Assembly: GCA_036346205.1 (NCBI GenBank)
Contig: JARFJB010001819.1
Span: forward strand, 3,767,501 to 3,831,500
From: Vesta saturnalis
Taxonomy: Eukaryota; Arthropoda; Insecta; Coleoptera; Lampyridae
Direction of reading: 5' to 3'
DNA length: 64,000 nucleotides
A model generated the notes under the pieces. It worked only from the letters and a program-made list of their open reading frames with translations. It did not search any database and was not told the origin of the DNA. A program made the translations under genes and the position numbers. Of the stretch, positions 33,432 to 44,600 are shown piece after piece. Within the stretch, counting starts at the first letter, position 1; each line of letters begins with the position of its first letter.

Positions 33432-36163
33432 CACGTACAGTGCCGTGGGGGACAAATGCTGTCCCCCATTCGAGATCAATTTTTCCAGTCATTGTGCCCG
33501 TGGGGTACAAACCTTGTCCCTCAGTTCCAATGTTAGTATTACCCGCGTCAGATAGCGTATATGCGATGAATCGCATTAAAACTTGCATAGAACGTTGAAA
33601 AATGTATTCAGCAATATTGTTACATAGTTGGGTTAAGTGCTGACCATTTTTTTTTTATATCAACTTTTGATCAAGCGAACTAAAACACGAATATAAAGGG
33701 GTTAAATTTTTATTGCACCTTGGCTGAATGGGTTTCAAAGAAACACGATAAACAGTAATATTTAGAACATTTGCCGCATGAAAGTTTCGTTTTCGGAGTC
33801 TTATTTTTAGCTACTTTTCTGCCGGAATCTTCAGCAATTTTGGAGTAACATAAGGAACATGATCGTCTTTTTCCCGTGTCAGACAGTATATGATTTGTAT
33901 TCGTATCATCGTCTGGTTTATTCATATTCAATACTGTGTTACGCTTCAAGAGACCTGAAAATATATTTTTCAGACATTCAAAAATACTGATATGCTAGAT
34001 TACCTTTTATTACTTCTTCACGAAATTGTGTTATTGTCATTTTATCATTTGTGACTTTCTGGTGAATCAGATATGCATTTACAATTCCAGCCCCAATCAT
34101 GAGTTCGGTTGCAAGTTTGCGATACCATTTAACACCTCGACGGAGGGATGAGTTGTAAGATTTCATCTGATCTAAAAGTGTTCGAAATTATTATCGAAAA
34201 ATAATATAAAAGTCAAATGTTTACCTGAAATATCGATGTATCCCTTATGTTTATTATATTCCAAAATAGTTCTTGGTTTTGAATCTCGACAGATCTTTTT
34301 GAATTGTCACCATTTCTGAAGCGTGTTTTGTATTTAGCATCAGTATGTCTCTCTTATCTTTCCATTTTTCCACTACAATACCTGTATTGCTTTCTTGTGC
34401 TATTATTTCTCCTCGTTTCAGTTTTTCTTGAACAACTTTTTTTGGATTATTTTTACGATTAGAACGGAGAGTTCCAATGATATGTGTATTAGCTTGAAGT
34501 AATTTGTGGGCTAGTTCGACTGATGTATAATAGTTATCCACAACCACTGTTCGCCCACTATTCAATAAATTTTGTGCCAAACTCAGCACGACTGTAGATG
34601 GAACTGTACACTCTTCAGTCATGTCTTTCTCCTGACCGCAGTAGACTTTGAAATCATATAGGTAACCATTTTCTAAACATAATTTGAAGAGTTTTATGCC
34701 AAATTTGAATCTCTTGTTCGAAATATACTGTTTAAATTTCAATTTGCCCTTGAAAGGGACAAGTGTTTCGTCAATACATATGAATTCACCTGGTTATTGG
34801 AGCTTGAAAAGACTTCTTTAGCTTTTCCAGCAATGGAGAAATTTTATACAATCTATCGTTGGGATTAGCATTTTCGTTGTCTGCAAAATGCCAAGTTCTT
34901 AGTAAAATTTGAAATCGGTTTCTTGACATAAAGGTTTTTAGTGAGTTCTCATATAAAAACTCTTCGTCCAATAAGAACGTAGTGATGGCATTTGCAATAA
35001 ACCTAGCCACATAAGGCAGCCTAAAATGTTTCCATCTCGTCCTGGTTGGTTTGTTTCAGGTGTGAATCCGTGATCGCATCGATGCACCTTGTGTGTTTCT
35101 TCCCTGCTCTGCATAGCGATTGGTCTCGTCGACAAAAGTTGAAATATTTCGTCGGTGATTAGCATTTTATAAAAATCATATGGTGTTTTTGATAATTGTC
35201 ATAAATTTCCGGATGAATTCCTATACCATCTAGAGTAAAAGTAATATTTTTCAAGTTACTACCAGTCATTTCTCCCCATGTTATTTCATTCATCATCACA
35301 TCTTGTTCACCGATAATTTCATTTTCATCATCTTCATAGTCGATGTTTTGCGCAATTACTTCCTCAATTATCTCGTCAATATTTTGTGCAAAGCTGGATA
35401 CGCCACTACCTTTCGGAAAAGTTGTCGAGTCATCAATTGTTTCACTAGTGTTTCTACAAGCTGAGGTAGATGGCTGTGGTTCATGCAATCTTTTTTGGCT
35501 TGTGGAGTCTTGCCTTTGAAAAGCATGCTCCGTGTTTTTTTTTGGTACCGGGTATAATTTTGAAATTTTAGCTCTTTTCTTGGGCATTACTGGAATATCG
35601 GGCTCTGAACTAGAGCTATCTGAGGGTTCATACTCACTAACATCAGGTGAAAAATCGGATTCGTCAGCGGACAAAACTTCTTCCCACAACTTGTTCAGTT
35701 TTTCTAATCCTTTCTCGTAATTTGCCATTTTTGCAACTTATATTTGCCAAGCAATTTGTAGACAATAACACTGCTGCTTTATGTAGAATGCACAAATCAC
35801 CTTATAACCGAATAGTTTATAGGTTACATAGGAACGGCAACAAACACAGTTTACGACACTATTACTAGTGTAAATAACAAGTCACATTACCAGAACGTTA
35901 CTCTACGTAGAATGCACGTCTAGACAGGAAAAAGCCGTCTACTGCGCATGTTCCCCACGGCTCCTGGACTAGTGTGAGCCACTTCTGCCCGCGGGGACAA
36001 ACGCTGTCCGACAAAATAAATTGTGTTTTTGACAATAGTTTTTTCAATTATGTTTTCATAACAAAATGTGAACAATTATCATAAAAGCAATCGAAATTCA
36101 ATAAAAAATGCTGGTGGGCATTCGGGTCGTTTGTGTGTCATTTGCATTGCTGCAGTGTACGTG
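33432..36163 (-). mobile_element. piggyBac-type transposon
   Basis: TTAA at 33428-33431 and 36164-36167; ends CACGTACAGTGC and, inverted, CACGTACACTGC. Subterminal GGGGGACAAATGCTGTCC and GGGGACAAACGCTGTCC blocks at 33449 and about 35997. Length 2732 bp. It is the innermost and so youngest of the three nested elements here. Confidence 0.95.
33710..35728 (-). pseudogene. piggyBac transposase
   Basis: On -, an acidic Ser/Asp-rich N-terminus (35728-35200), then DDE_Tnp_1_7 motifs: YDFYKMLITDEIFQ-like start, NRFQILLRTWHFADN (about 34930-34890), TVVVDNYYTSVELA (about 34540), GYIDISDQMKSYNSSLRRGV across a short intron (about 34230-34140), and a C-terminal cysteine-rich domain (CSLCYS, CGKCSKYYCLSCF). 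Two GT-AG introns of about 60 bp are apparent (near 34168-34226 and 33960-34010). Frameshifts near 35165, 35010 and 34780 break the middle, so it is probably inactive although ends and domain order are complete. Confidence 0.88.
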
Positions 36164-36167
36164 TTAA

Positions 36168-36355
36168 AATAGCAACATGTTCCTTAAAAGTACTTGAAAA
36201 ATAATAATATCGTCTAAATAAACAAAAACTGATTGAGATAAATCATGTTCTAAAATGGAATCCATAAATCGTTGTAATGTACTGGGAGCGTTTGTAATAA
36301 TTCCAGTTACATATTTAATCAAATAAATTTCTCAATCTAATTTACGTCTCCCACC
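36168..36355 (-). pseudogene. gypsy reverse transcriptase fragment, YLDD part
   Basis: On -, TNAPSTLQRFMD and VFVYLDDIIIF, the catalytic segment of Ty3/gypsy reverse transcriptases. It continues across the piggyBac insertion at 33340-33427, showing that the piggyBac landed inside this gene. Confidence 0.85.
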
Positions 36356-36368
36356 TATTACAACTATA

Positions 36369-36837
36369 CATAAGTGATTTGATCAAGAGGTGTTTTCAAA
36401 AATCGTTTATAATTTTCTTATTTACCAAGATAAATATATGAAACTATATATTTTCAGAAAGCTAAAAGAAATCTCTAATTAATGGAGTCATAGCCAACTA
36501 TGGTTACCATTTAAATAAATGCAACTTTGGTCTGTAACTCGGAAACAAATTAAGTTAGAAAAATCGAGTACGCCACTAAATTGCACATAAAAAAGGCACA
36601 AAAGATGTTTTACCAAAATTTTAAATATTCACAAACAAAAAGTTACGGGATTTTAAAGAAAACGGCATAAAACGAAAAACACCCTATATTTCCCTGACAG
36701 TCGAGATATTGAAATGTTCTTTAGATTATTAAATTTGTTTCAAAAATCGGTCCAAGGGTCCCGACCATGATTTTACTCTATCTGTTTGGGAAATACCTAA
36801 AACCCCCAATTGCATCGAAAATAAGACACCCTGTACA
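36369..36837 (-). repeat. right long TIR
   Basis: Inverted partner of 27960-28427; its outer end is GACACCCTG followed by TA. Confidence 0.92.
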
Positions 36838-36954
36838 GTTGTACGAGTGTTAAAAAAGCATAAATTTTCCACACATATTAGTTATTAACTTCACAAACAC
36901 TACACCCTGTTGATAATGTCTGGCTTATGGAGTTTTGTAGTGGTTTAGAAAGCA

Positions 36955-36973
36955 GTGTGTGTGTGTGTGTGTG
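36955..36973. repeat. (GT)n microsatellite
   Basis: Nineteen bases of alternating G and T. Confidence 0.95.
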
Positions 36974-36989
36974 CAGTCGATCCATAGTT

Positions 36990-37275
36990 TAAATTTAAGG
37001 TACTTTGGACGGATGAAAATAGATTTATAAAGTGCGGGATTTTTAATCGGAACAACGAGCATCTCACGTCACAAGAAAATCCGCATCATGTCAAGCCAAG
37101 ACCACAATTAAAATTAAAAGTTGTGGAGTGGTGTTATCGGATCAACACTTTTTGGTCTATACATTTTTGGTGGCACTTTAACCGGTGAGCATTACCCTCA
37201 TTTCTTACAAAATGAGTTCAAAGCTATGATAAATGAGGTAAATGTAGATACTCATGCTATGCTGGAGTGGTGCCC
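36990..37275 (+). pseudogene. IS630/Tc1-mariner-type transposase fragment
   Basis: LWTDENRFIKCGIFNRNNEH (about 37010-37065) gives a first-aspartate motif like that at 29095, followed after a frame change by WSGVIGSTLFGLYIFGGTLTG and YPHFLQNEF. The second and third catalytic residues are absent. It is a second, distinct copy of the same broad group, lying outside the right long TIR. Confidence 0.65.
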
Positions 37276-37487
37276 CATAGTAGACATAGAAAAACTCATC
37301 CTGCACAGCAGGATAGGTAAGGGTTACTGAAATAAAAGATATGTGTATAAGTATTAATTCCTATATTCACTTGTCACAATCTTGGTATTTGTTTTACTAA
37401 AAATGCAGGTTGACTACCTATCAGAATGCCATATTATTAAATTATTATAAGTCTCGTTATGAACGAATAAGTTCAAAAGTAAATATG

Positions 37488-37830
37488 TAACCAAAAATTA
37501 TTAATTTTATTAAATACATAAATAAAAATGTTACCTCGAGTAGAATTTGAATTTACAACATGTACTTTGCTAGAGTACCACTCTAGCCAACTCATCTATC
37601 GAGATACAAGCCCCAATTGATGTAAATTATGTCTTTATGTATGTAGAACTGATGTAAATTCTAAATATAATCAATCAATAAAGACAAAAATTAAATCGAT
37701 TGGGGCTTGTATCTTGATAGCTCAGTTGGTTAGAGTGGTAGTCTAGCAAAGTAGATGTAGGTTCAAATCTTATTCGATGTAAACCTTTTTAGGTAGGTAT
37801 TTAATAAAATTAATAATTTTTAGTTATACA
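37488..37830. repeat. tRNA-like foldback element
   Basis: Two inverted arms (about 37488-37620 and 37696-37830) with a 76-bp AT-rich spacer. Each arm carries a tRNA-like block. Outer parts share ATTAATTTTATTAAATAC-type sequence. The arms differ at several positions, so they have diverged since duplication. Confidence 0.8.
37700..37785 (+). ncRNA. tRNA-like sequence (A and B boxes) in the right arm
   Basis: TAGCTCAGTTGGTTAGAG matches the tRNA A box/D arm and GGTTCAAATCT the B box/T arm, with TAGCAAA in the anticodon-loop position suggesting an alanine-type AGC origin. Acceptor-stem pairing is poor, so it is probably a tRNA-derived SINE or MITE piece and not a working tRNA. The inverted left arm has the same layout at 37545-37615. 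Confidence 0.5.
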
Positions 37831-38641
37831 TTACTAAAGTTTAAAAAAAATTAATGGTACCCTGTCAAAACTTCTGGCACTGATTTTCATTGAGATTTGC
37901 TTATTATTTTCAATAAAAACCCTTCTCCCTCATTATATAATTTACTAAAAACTTTACGCTATATCTCTCAAGCTTACAGTTTTTATAATGTGTGATTTTT
38001 TCAATCCTTTGTATAATAACTAATCACAGGATAAGATGTGTATATTATCCATGATTTTTTGCCATTCTCGTATAATAAAGTTCCACCACATCAATGGATG
38101 ATTAACATATGTATTAAAAAATTTTAATTAATTTAAAAAGTGCGATACATCTGCTTAACGTACACAATAGGTACAGTATCAGTGGTAATTGACTCATGAG
38201 AGTTCAGTATAACATATGCATTTTAAAGTTATCTTATTCAAATAAGTTTTAACGTTCATTAATAAAGGGTCATTAAAAAATTATACAGATACAATTAACT
38301 TATAATTATAGTAAAGGAATACCTTAAAAAGTTATTTATATAGAATAAATTCAATCATTTAAAATCATTGCGAGAGTATAACTTAAATAATCAGAATAGA
38401 TTACATCTTTGGTTGTCGATTTCATAATGAAATGCATGCCACTATTATTAAGCTTAAATATACTTAAGTGGTCCATTACTTATAAAGCAGAATCAACAGT
38501 GTAGTAGTATACAACAAAATAAAAAATGGCAGATACAGAATTAACTAAATCTGCTATCACATTGTTGTTATAACAAGTGCATTAACTAAATGATATTTCA
38601 AACTTAATTTAATAGAAAATGCACATAATGGATAGATATTA
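37831..38641. other. 3' flank of VAC14
   Basis: AT-rich, no gene seen. On -, ATTAAA at about 38609-38614, some 30 bases past the VAC14 stop, could be the polyadenylation signal. Confidence 0.4.
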
Positions 38642-41600
38642 TTAAATATCAAGATTAGTTCTTTGAAGAGTAGCTAATTCTTTAGCTCTAGCGGATTTCT
38701 TACTTTCCTTATGTCTAGCTTGTACTTGTATAAAATGATTTAAAAGTTTATTAAAATCAATTTCTTTTAAACGTGCAGGTAATTTTTTTGGCACAGTTGC
38801 TGTGTCCCTAAAACAGTTGTGTTTAAAATTACTTAAAGTGAAAAATACGCACCTTGTATGAGCACATTCTAAATGTAAACTTGGAATGCATGCGAGGCGA
38901 GTTCTTAATGTTTGGAATGCTTCTGTCTGTGGTAGTAACATTAAGAGCCCATATAAAGCTCTAACTAAATCTTGATCACATGGTACTTCTAATAATTCTA
39001 ATCTTAAATCTAAAATAAAAAAATTATTCACCTTGTTTATAACAATTCACAAACTTACAAGCAAAAATTGGGGATTCAATTAATTGCACTAATTTATCAA
39101 TTTCAGTTAAAAATTCAACAGTCACTTCTAAATTACCGCTAAACAATATTAAGGAATTTACAAAATATATTATAATAATGATGATAAAAGGATACAATAC
39201 TCTTATAAGATCACATATATGTTTATAACACTGCGTTAGTAAACATAAAGCGATTGTCGCAACAGGATCGTGGCACCAAGTTTCGTACAAACAGCAAAAA
39301 AGTGCACAGGATTCCTACATTTATATAAATGCAATTAAGTGTACTTATTAAAATTTTAAATTCATACCTTTGTATTGAGATCTTTAAGTTTATTACGTAA
39401 TTCAAATAATTCTGAGGACGTAAGTAATATCATATTAAGTGTTTCAACCATTAAACTAGCAAACTTTAAATTAGGTTCATCTAATAAAATTGTAGCCAAA
39501 GTACAATAAATATCTTCAGCATTAAGTAAAACGCACAATTGTCTAAAAACTTATAATAGAATTCTTATGTAATCAAAGTAGTACAATACCTTATAATAAA
39601 AGATCCTCGTTCTTCTAGCAAATGTTTATCACTACTAAAAGAATTAAGTAATGAAATAAGAAATTTTGTATAGTATGAATAAGAGTCTTGACACACTGCT
39701 TTTAGACTCGGTGCTACAAAAGGAAAATCAGTAATCATAACATTTGTTTTATGTACTTACGAACTAAATTATCAGATGATTTATCCACAGGAGTAGATAT
39801 AACCTCTGCAACCACTACTAAACATTGTTGTACAACTTCATCAGCTGGATCACCCAATGTTCGTAGTAAAGCAGGGAATAGTACATCAATATAACTAAAC
39901 ATCTACAACAAAAAAATTATAATAAATAATTTAATCTTGAACATTACCTTATTAGGAAGTTTAATGTATAAATCATAAATCCATCGTAAAACAGCAACTT
40001 TTGTTTGAACGGAATTATGTGTAATATGTTGAGTAAGAACATCAACAACCGATGGTAAATCAAGTAGATCTTTGACTTCATTGTCTTCACCACCTAAACA
40101 TTATAATTGAATTAAATCATGAATAAGATAATGATGTGCATCAAGGGATTTCTCAAAGTGGTAAAGACTGCAAAATATTACTGAATCTGTTTTTTTGTGA
40201 TGTGTGATTTTTTGTATTATTAGCAAGTCAGTAATGCATAAAATGAGTAGGTATGCCTTATAAATAACTGTGTATAATATTAGTATTGGCGTAAAATAGG
40301 GGTTCCTGGGAGAGTTGAGTCTTCCGATTTTTTTCTTATGTATAATAAAAAATAGATTTCGAGAAAAATAAATTGGTGAACAGTTCAAACTTTTTTTTAA
40401 TAATTGTGGTTCTGAATAGGCTAATTTTAGCGTAACATGCATAAGCTCTCAGGAACACTTAGGAGGAGGGATAGGGACATACTAAATTGCCAAGAGATGC
40501 CTATGAAGGATTATCTTGAACTTGTTCATAACATAAATGAGCGGACAACAAGAACTAGGGAGTTTATTCCAGAGTTCAGCAGCCGTGTAGAAGAATGTGG
40601 ATTGTGCCCGTTTGACTGAGCAAACCGAGTATTCCTAGCAAAGGTAGGTTGAGAAGATATCAAAGAATTTAATTCAGCAGCACAATAGCCATTGTAATAC
40701 TGAAAGTACAAAGAAAGAATTGAAATGATGCGCAAGGGACTATACGTCAGAAGTTAAGGACGGGTCAATTATAAACCTAATCGCTCTTCTTTGAATACGA
40801 TCAACAATATCGAGAGCGTATTAGCGAGCACCAACCCAGAGGACAGAATTATAATCTAGATGAGGTCAAACTTGAGCCTTATATAGCAGAGAGTTGTCGG
40901 GAGGTAAAGTACTGCTTAGATCTCTACAAAAAGCTTATTTTACGAGCAACTGCTTTAGTAGCTGACAGAAGATGGTCAACCAATGATACAATCATTCCCA
41001 ACATAGTAACAGAGTCTGAAAACCTAAGATCTGAGCCCATTCATGCTTACAACAGGAAATTTAACTAGATTATTACTTCCCCATTAAAGGATACATTGAA
41101 TGTCTCTGTTGATTGAAATGGCCATTTCAGCTTTAATGTCTTGATTTGAGATAGAAGATGGATTACTATTAGGACTAGACTGAGATGAACTACAATGAAG
41201 AGTGCTGCCGTCAGAATGTTAAGTCGTTTAAGAAATGTGATCATTTATGTATAGCAGAAAAAGTGTAGGAGCTATAACTGACCCCTGTGGCACGCGTTAA
41301 TGCGAACTTCATTTGAAAAGAAGCCATCAATTACGGCACGTATTCGTCTTTTGTGAAGGAAACTGTAAACCCCGTTGATGAGCGTATCAGTTAACCCAAA
41401 CCAGGTGAGATTATCAAGTAAACACTTATGCTAAACTTGATCAAATGCTTTCGATGTGTCTAAATCTGTTGAACGATTCTATCTCAAACCATATTGGTGA
41501 TCACTAAGATTCAAGAAAAGAAAGTAGTTCTGATTGATTTCTTCCACGACTTTAGACAAAATGGGAGTGATGACAATTGGTCGGTAGTTAGAGAGATCCA

Positions 41601-44600
41601 TGATCAAGGAATTTTCCCAAAAGGCATAAAGATCATATAGAGCTTAAATAGAGCTGGTGGTCGTTCGGAGGAACATTTTAACACAATAGCTGGGATAACG
41701 TCTGGGGAAGTCACCTTATTGGAGTCAATACTATTGATCAATTCTAGTATCGAAAATAAATTGGTTTCATAGCGTTTTTAATTATAGCTTTAGCTAAACA
41801 TCAAAATTTACGACTGCCCGAAGATGTAGCTAGTTCATTGCATTTTAGTTGTTCAAACAACTTGTTAGCTTTAGTGATAACACGTTTGCAGGTGTTTCTA
41901 GCAGCAACTTAGTCTGCGTGACTCCCCCGTTTTATTATCACAGCCCAACAAAACAAATTTTTTTTCTTGGTGCCGGAAAACTAAGAACTGATTTTGGATA
42001 TTTTTGATGTGCTGATTCCAAAAATACCTGACTTTTTTTTGTAGCAGCTCTAGTTTTTGAGAAACGGGCTAATTGATCTTAGTTCTGATAAAACGCAAAC
42101 ATAATGAAATTATGACATCTTTGGAGGACAAAAGTGAAATTTCATACCTAGATCATTAGAGTCTAATTAGCTAGTTTGAGTTATTTGGTATTATTTATTC
42201 ATTAGTGTAAAACCCAACTTTCCAATACTCCTATCAAAAACTAATCAGTACGCCATATTACCTCGTATATATCTCTGCTTTACTAGAAACAGTTTATATA
42301 AAGACATTAGAATCTAATTAGCCAGTTTGAGTTACTTGGTATTTATTCATTAGCGTAAAATCCAACATTCTTATAGCTATCCCTCAAAAACTAATTAATA
42401 CCCGGCTATATTACCTCGTATCTCTGCTGTACGTGGTACAGTTTCCTATTTAATTTACATAGGTAAAGTTGTGGTATCATTTGGTATTCTTTAGTAATAA
42501 AACATTTAATTAAAATCATGGCATCCAAATGCAGACGTAGCTGTGCGAATCATCCAGACGTTTTTTGCTATGTATGTGGCGAGTACACTTTTCAAGAAAG
42601 TAGAAAACCTATTTCTGAGTTTGTGAAAAGAAGTTATCTGGCCTATTTTGGCGTTCACTTGGGAGACCAGGATAAATCTTGGGCGCCACATTTCGTATGT
42701 AAAACATGCGTTGAACATTTGCGTCAGTGGACAATCGGAAAGAGAAAGTGCCTAAAGTTTGTAGTACCAATGGTTTGGAGGAATCAAGAAACCATCACGA
42801 TGACTGCTATTTTGTCTCGTAATTATCAAAGGCATCAATCGGAACAATAGACAGAAATGCAAATATCCTGATCTAGACTCAGCTAAGAGGCCTGTGGCGC
42901 ATAGTGATGAAATACCCATTCCATCATTCAGCAGTCTGCCTAGGCTCCCGGAAGATAGAGAATCATCAAACTTTGATGAAGTGCAATGTATAGAATCAGA
43001 AAACGACAGTGATTTTGAAGCGAATTTAGGAAGTCCCCAACGTTTCAGTCAACAAGAACTGAACGATCTCATTAGAGACCTGAACCTTTCAAAGGAGTCT
43101 TCTGAATTACTCGCCTCCAGATTAAATGAGAAGAATCTACTTCAGCCAGATACCAATATTACATTTTATCGTAAAAGAGATCAGGAGCTGCTGCCGTTTT
43201 ACTCTGAGGAAAATAACCTGGTATTCTGTAACGATATAAGAGGACTCTTACAAAAAATGGGTTTGTCAGAATACATACCAAACGAATGGCGCCTTTTTAT
43301 TGACAGTTCAAGACGTAGTTTGAAATGTGTGCTTTTACATAATGGTAATAAATATGGCTCAATACCCATTGGTCATTCTACCAGCATAAAGGAGGAATAT
43401 GAGGCAATATCACTAGTCCTGAAAAAAATTAAGTATGAAGAACATCAGTGGATGATTTGTGTCGACCTAAAAATGGTAAACTTCCTCCTTGGACAGCAAA
43501 GTGGATATACAAAATATCCTTGTTTTTTATGTCTTTGGGAGCTAAGGATCAGCAGTGGGTTAACCGAAACTGGCCTTTAAGAAATGTTATGATTCAAGGA
43601 AAGCAAAACGTAAACAACGAACCTTTGGTTGCGAGAGAGAAAATCATATTTCCACCCTAGCATATCAAGTTGGGGCTTACGAAGCAATTTGTGAAGGCTT
43701 TAAATTGAGATGGACTTTGTTTTGGCTACTTGATACACAAATTTCCTGGGATTAGCACGGAAAAACTGAAAGCCGGAATATTCGATGGCCCTCAGATAAG
43801 GCAGCTTATTAAAGATCCACAATTTACGGCATCAATGAATGAGATTGAATCTAACGCTTGGTGTTCATTTGTTCAAGTAGTACAAAATTTTCTTGGAAAT
43901 CATAAGGCAAAGAATTATATAGAATTAGTGGAAAATATGCTTTCGAACTTTAATACTCTCGGTTGTAACATGAGCATAAAAGTTCACTACCTCCACAGCC
44001 ACTTAGATCGGTTTCCAGAAAACCTAGGGGATGTGAGTGAAGAACAGGGGGAAAGATTCCATCAGGACATTAAAACTATGGAAGATCGATATCAAGGAAG
44101 ATGGGGTAGCCCCATGATGGCCGACTACTGTTGGAGTCTTCAGCGAGACTGTCCTGGTAAACACCATGCTAAAAAGTCCTATAAAAGAAAATTTTTAAGT
44201 GATATGTAAATATATGTTTATTTATTCCATGAAATAAATACCTTACTTTGGATTGTTTGTGTTTTTTTAACCGGCAGTTCGAGAATATAATAGTAATAAT
44301 GTAAAATGTATAAGAGTTTAAAAATAAGATGATTTCTTTCTAAAAAAAAGGTCAATACAGCATATCTCAAAAACTAGATCTGATAGAAAAAATCTGACGG
44401 CAGTTTTGGATTCTGCACCCAAACATTACATAAAAACAGTTACAAAAACCCCTGCACCAAAATATGTGTTGGGCTGTGTTATATTTCCATCGGTATAAGA
44501 TTCATTTTTCAAAGATACAATGCACAAGCCCTATTAAACCAGGGTTGGGAACGAGAATGTCCGATATACAATTTTGTTGTTTGGGAATATATAACTTCAT

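Larger units (their letters stand above)
29855..36362 (-). mobile_element. Ty3/gypsy LTR retrotransposon remnant
   Basis: On - the order is reverse transcriptase fragment (36355-36168 and 33427-33340, split by the piggyBac), integrase C-terminal end (33000-32453), a purine tract ending GGAGGGGG at 31006-31023, then one LTR (29855-31004). Possible 4-bp duplication ACTA at 29851-29854 and 36363-36366. The 5' LTR, gag, protease, RNase H and most of integrase are missing. Whether it once had an env gene cannot be seen. Confidence 0.75.
27960..36837 (+). mobile_element. IS630/Tc1-mariner-type transposon with long TIRs, multiply invaded
   Basis: Two inverted repeats of about 468 bp (27960-28427 and 36369-36837) start with CAGGGTGTCCTATTTTCGAT and the inverse, flanked by TA (27958-27959 and 36838-36839). 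A broken transposase lies just inside the left one. The Ty3/gypsy remnant at 29855-36362 is inserted next to the right repeat; removing it leaves an element of about 2.4 kb. Confidence 0.85.
41939..44478 (+). mobile_element. Chapaev-like (CMC-type) DNA transposon
   Basis: Ends CACAGCCCAACA at 41939 and inverted at 44478, followed inward on both sides by a GGTGC block. Flanked by TTAT (41935-41938 and 44479-44482), a 4-bp duplication. 2540 bp, inserted in the LINE copy B. CAC ends and 4-bp duplications fit Chapaev elements, and the encoded protein agrees. Confidence 0.88.

Noticed and set aside
36955..36973. CRISPR-like or regulatory repeat
   Set aside because: It is a plain GT microsatellite; nothing in the window resembles a CRISPR array, and the DNA is eukaryotic.
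37700..37785. Functional tRNA-Ala gene
   Set aside because: A and B boxes are good but the acceptor stem does not pair, and an inverted copy lies 80 bp away.
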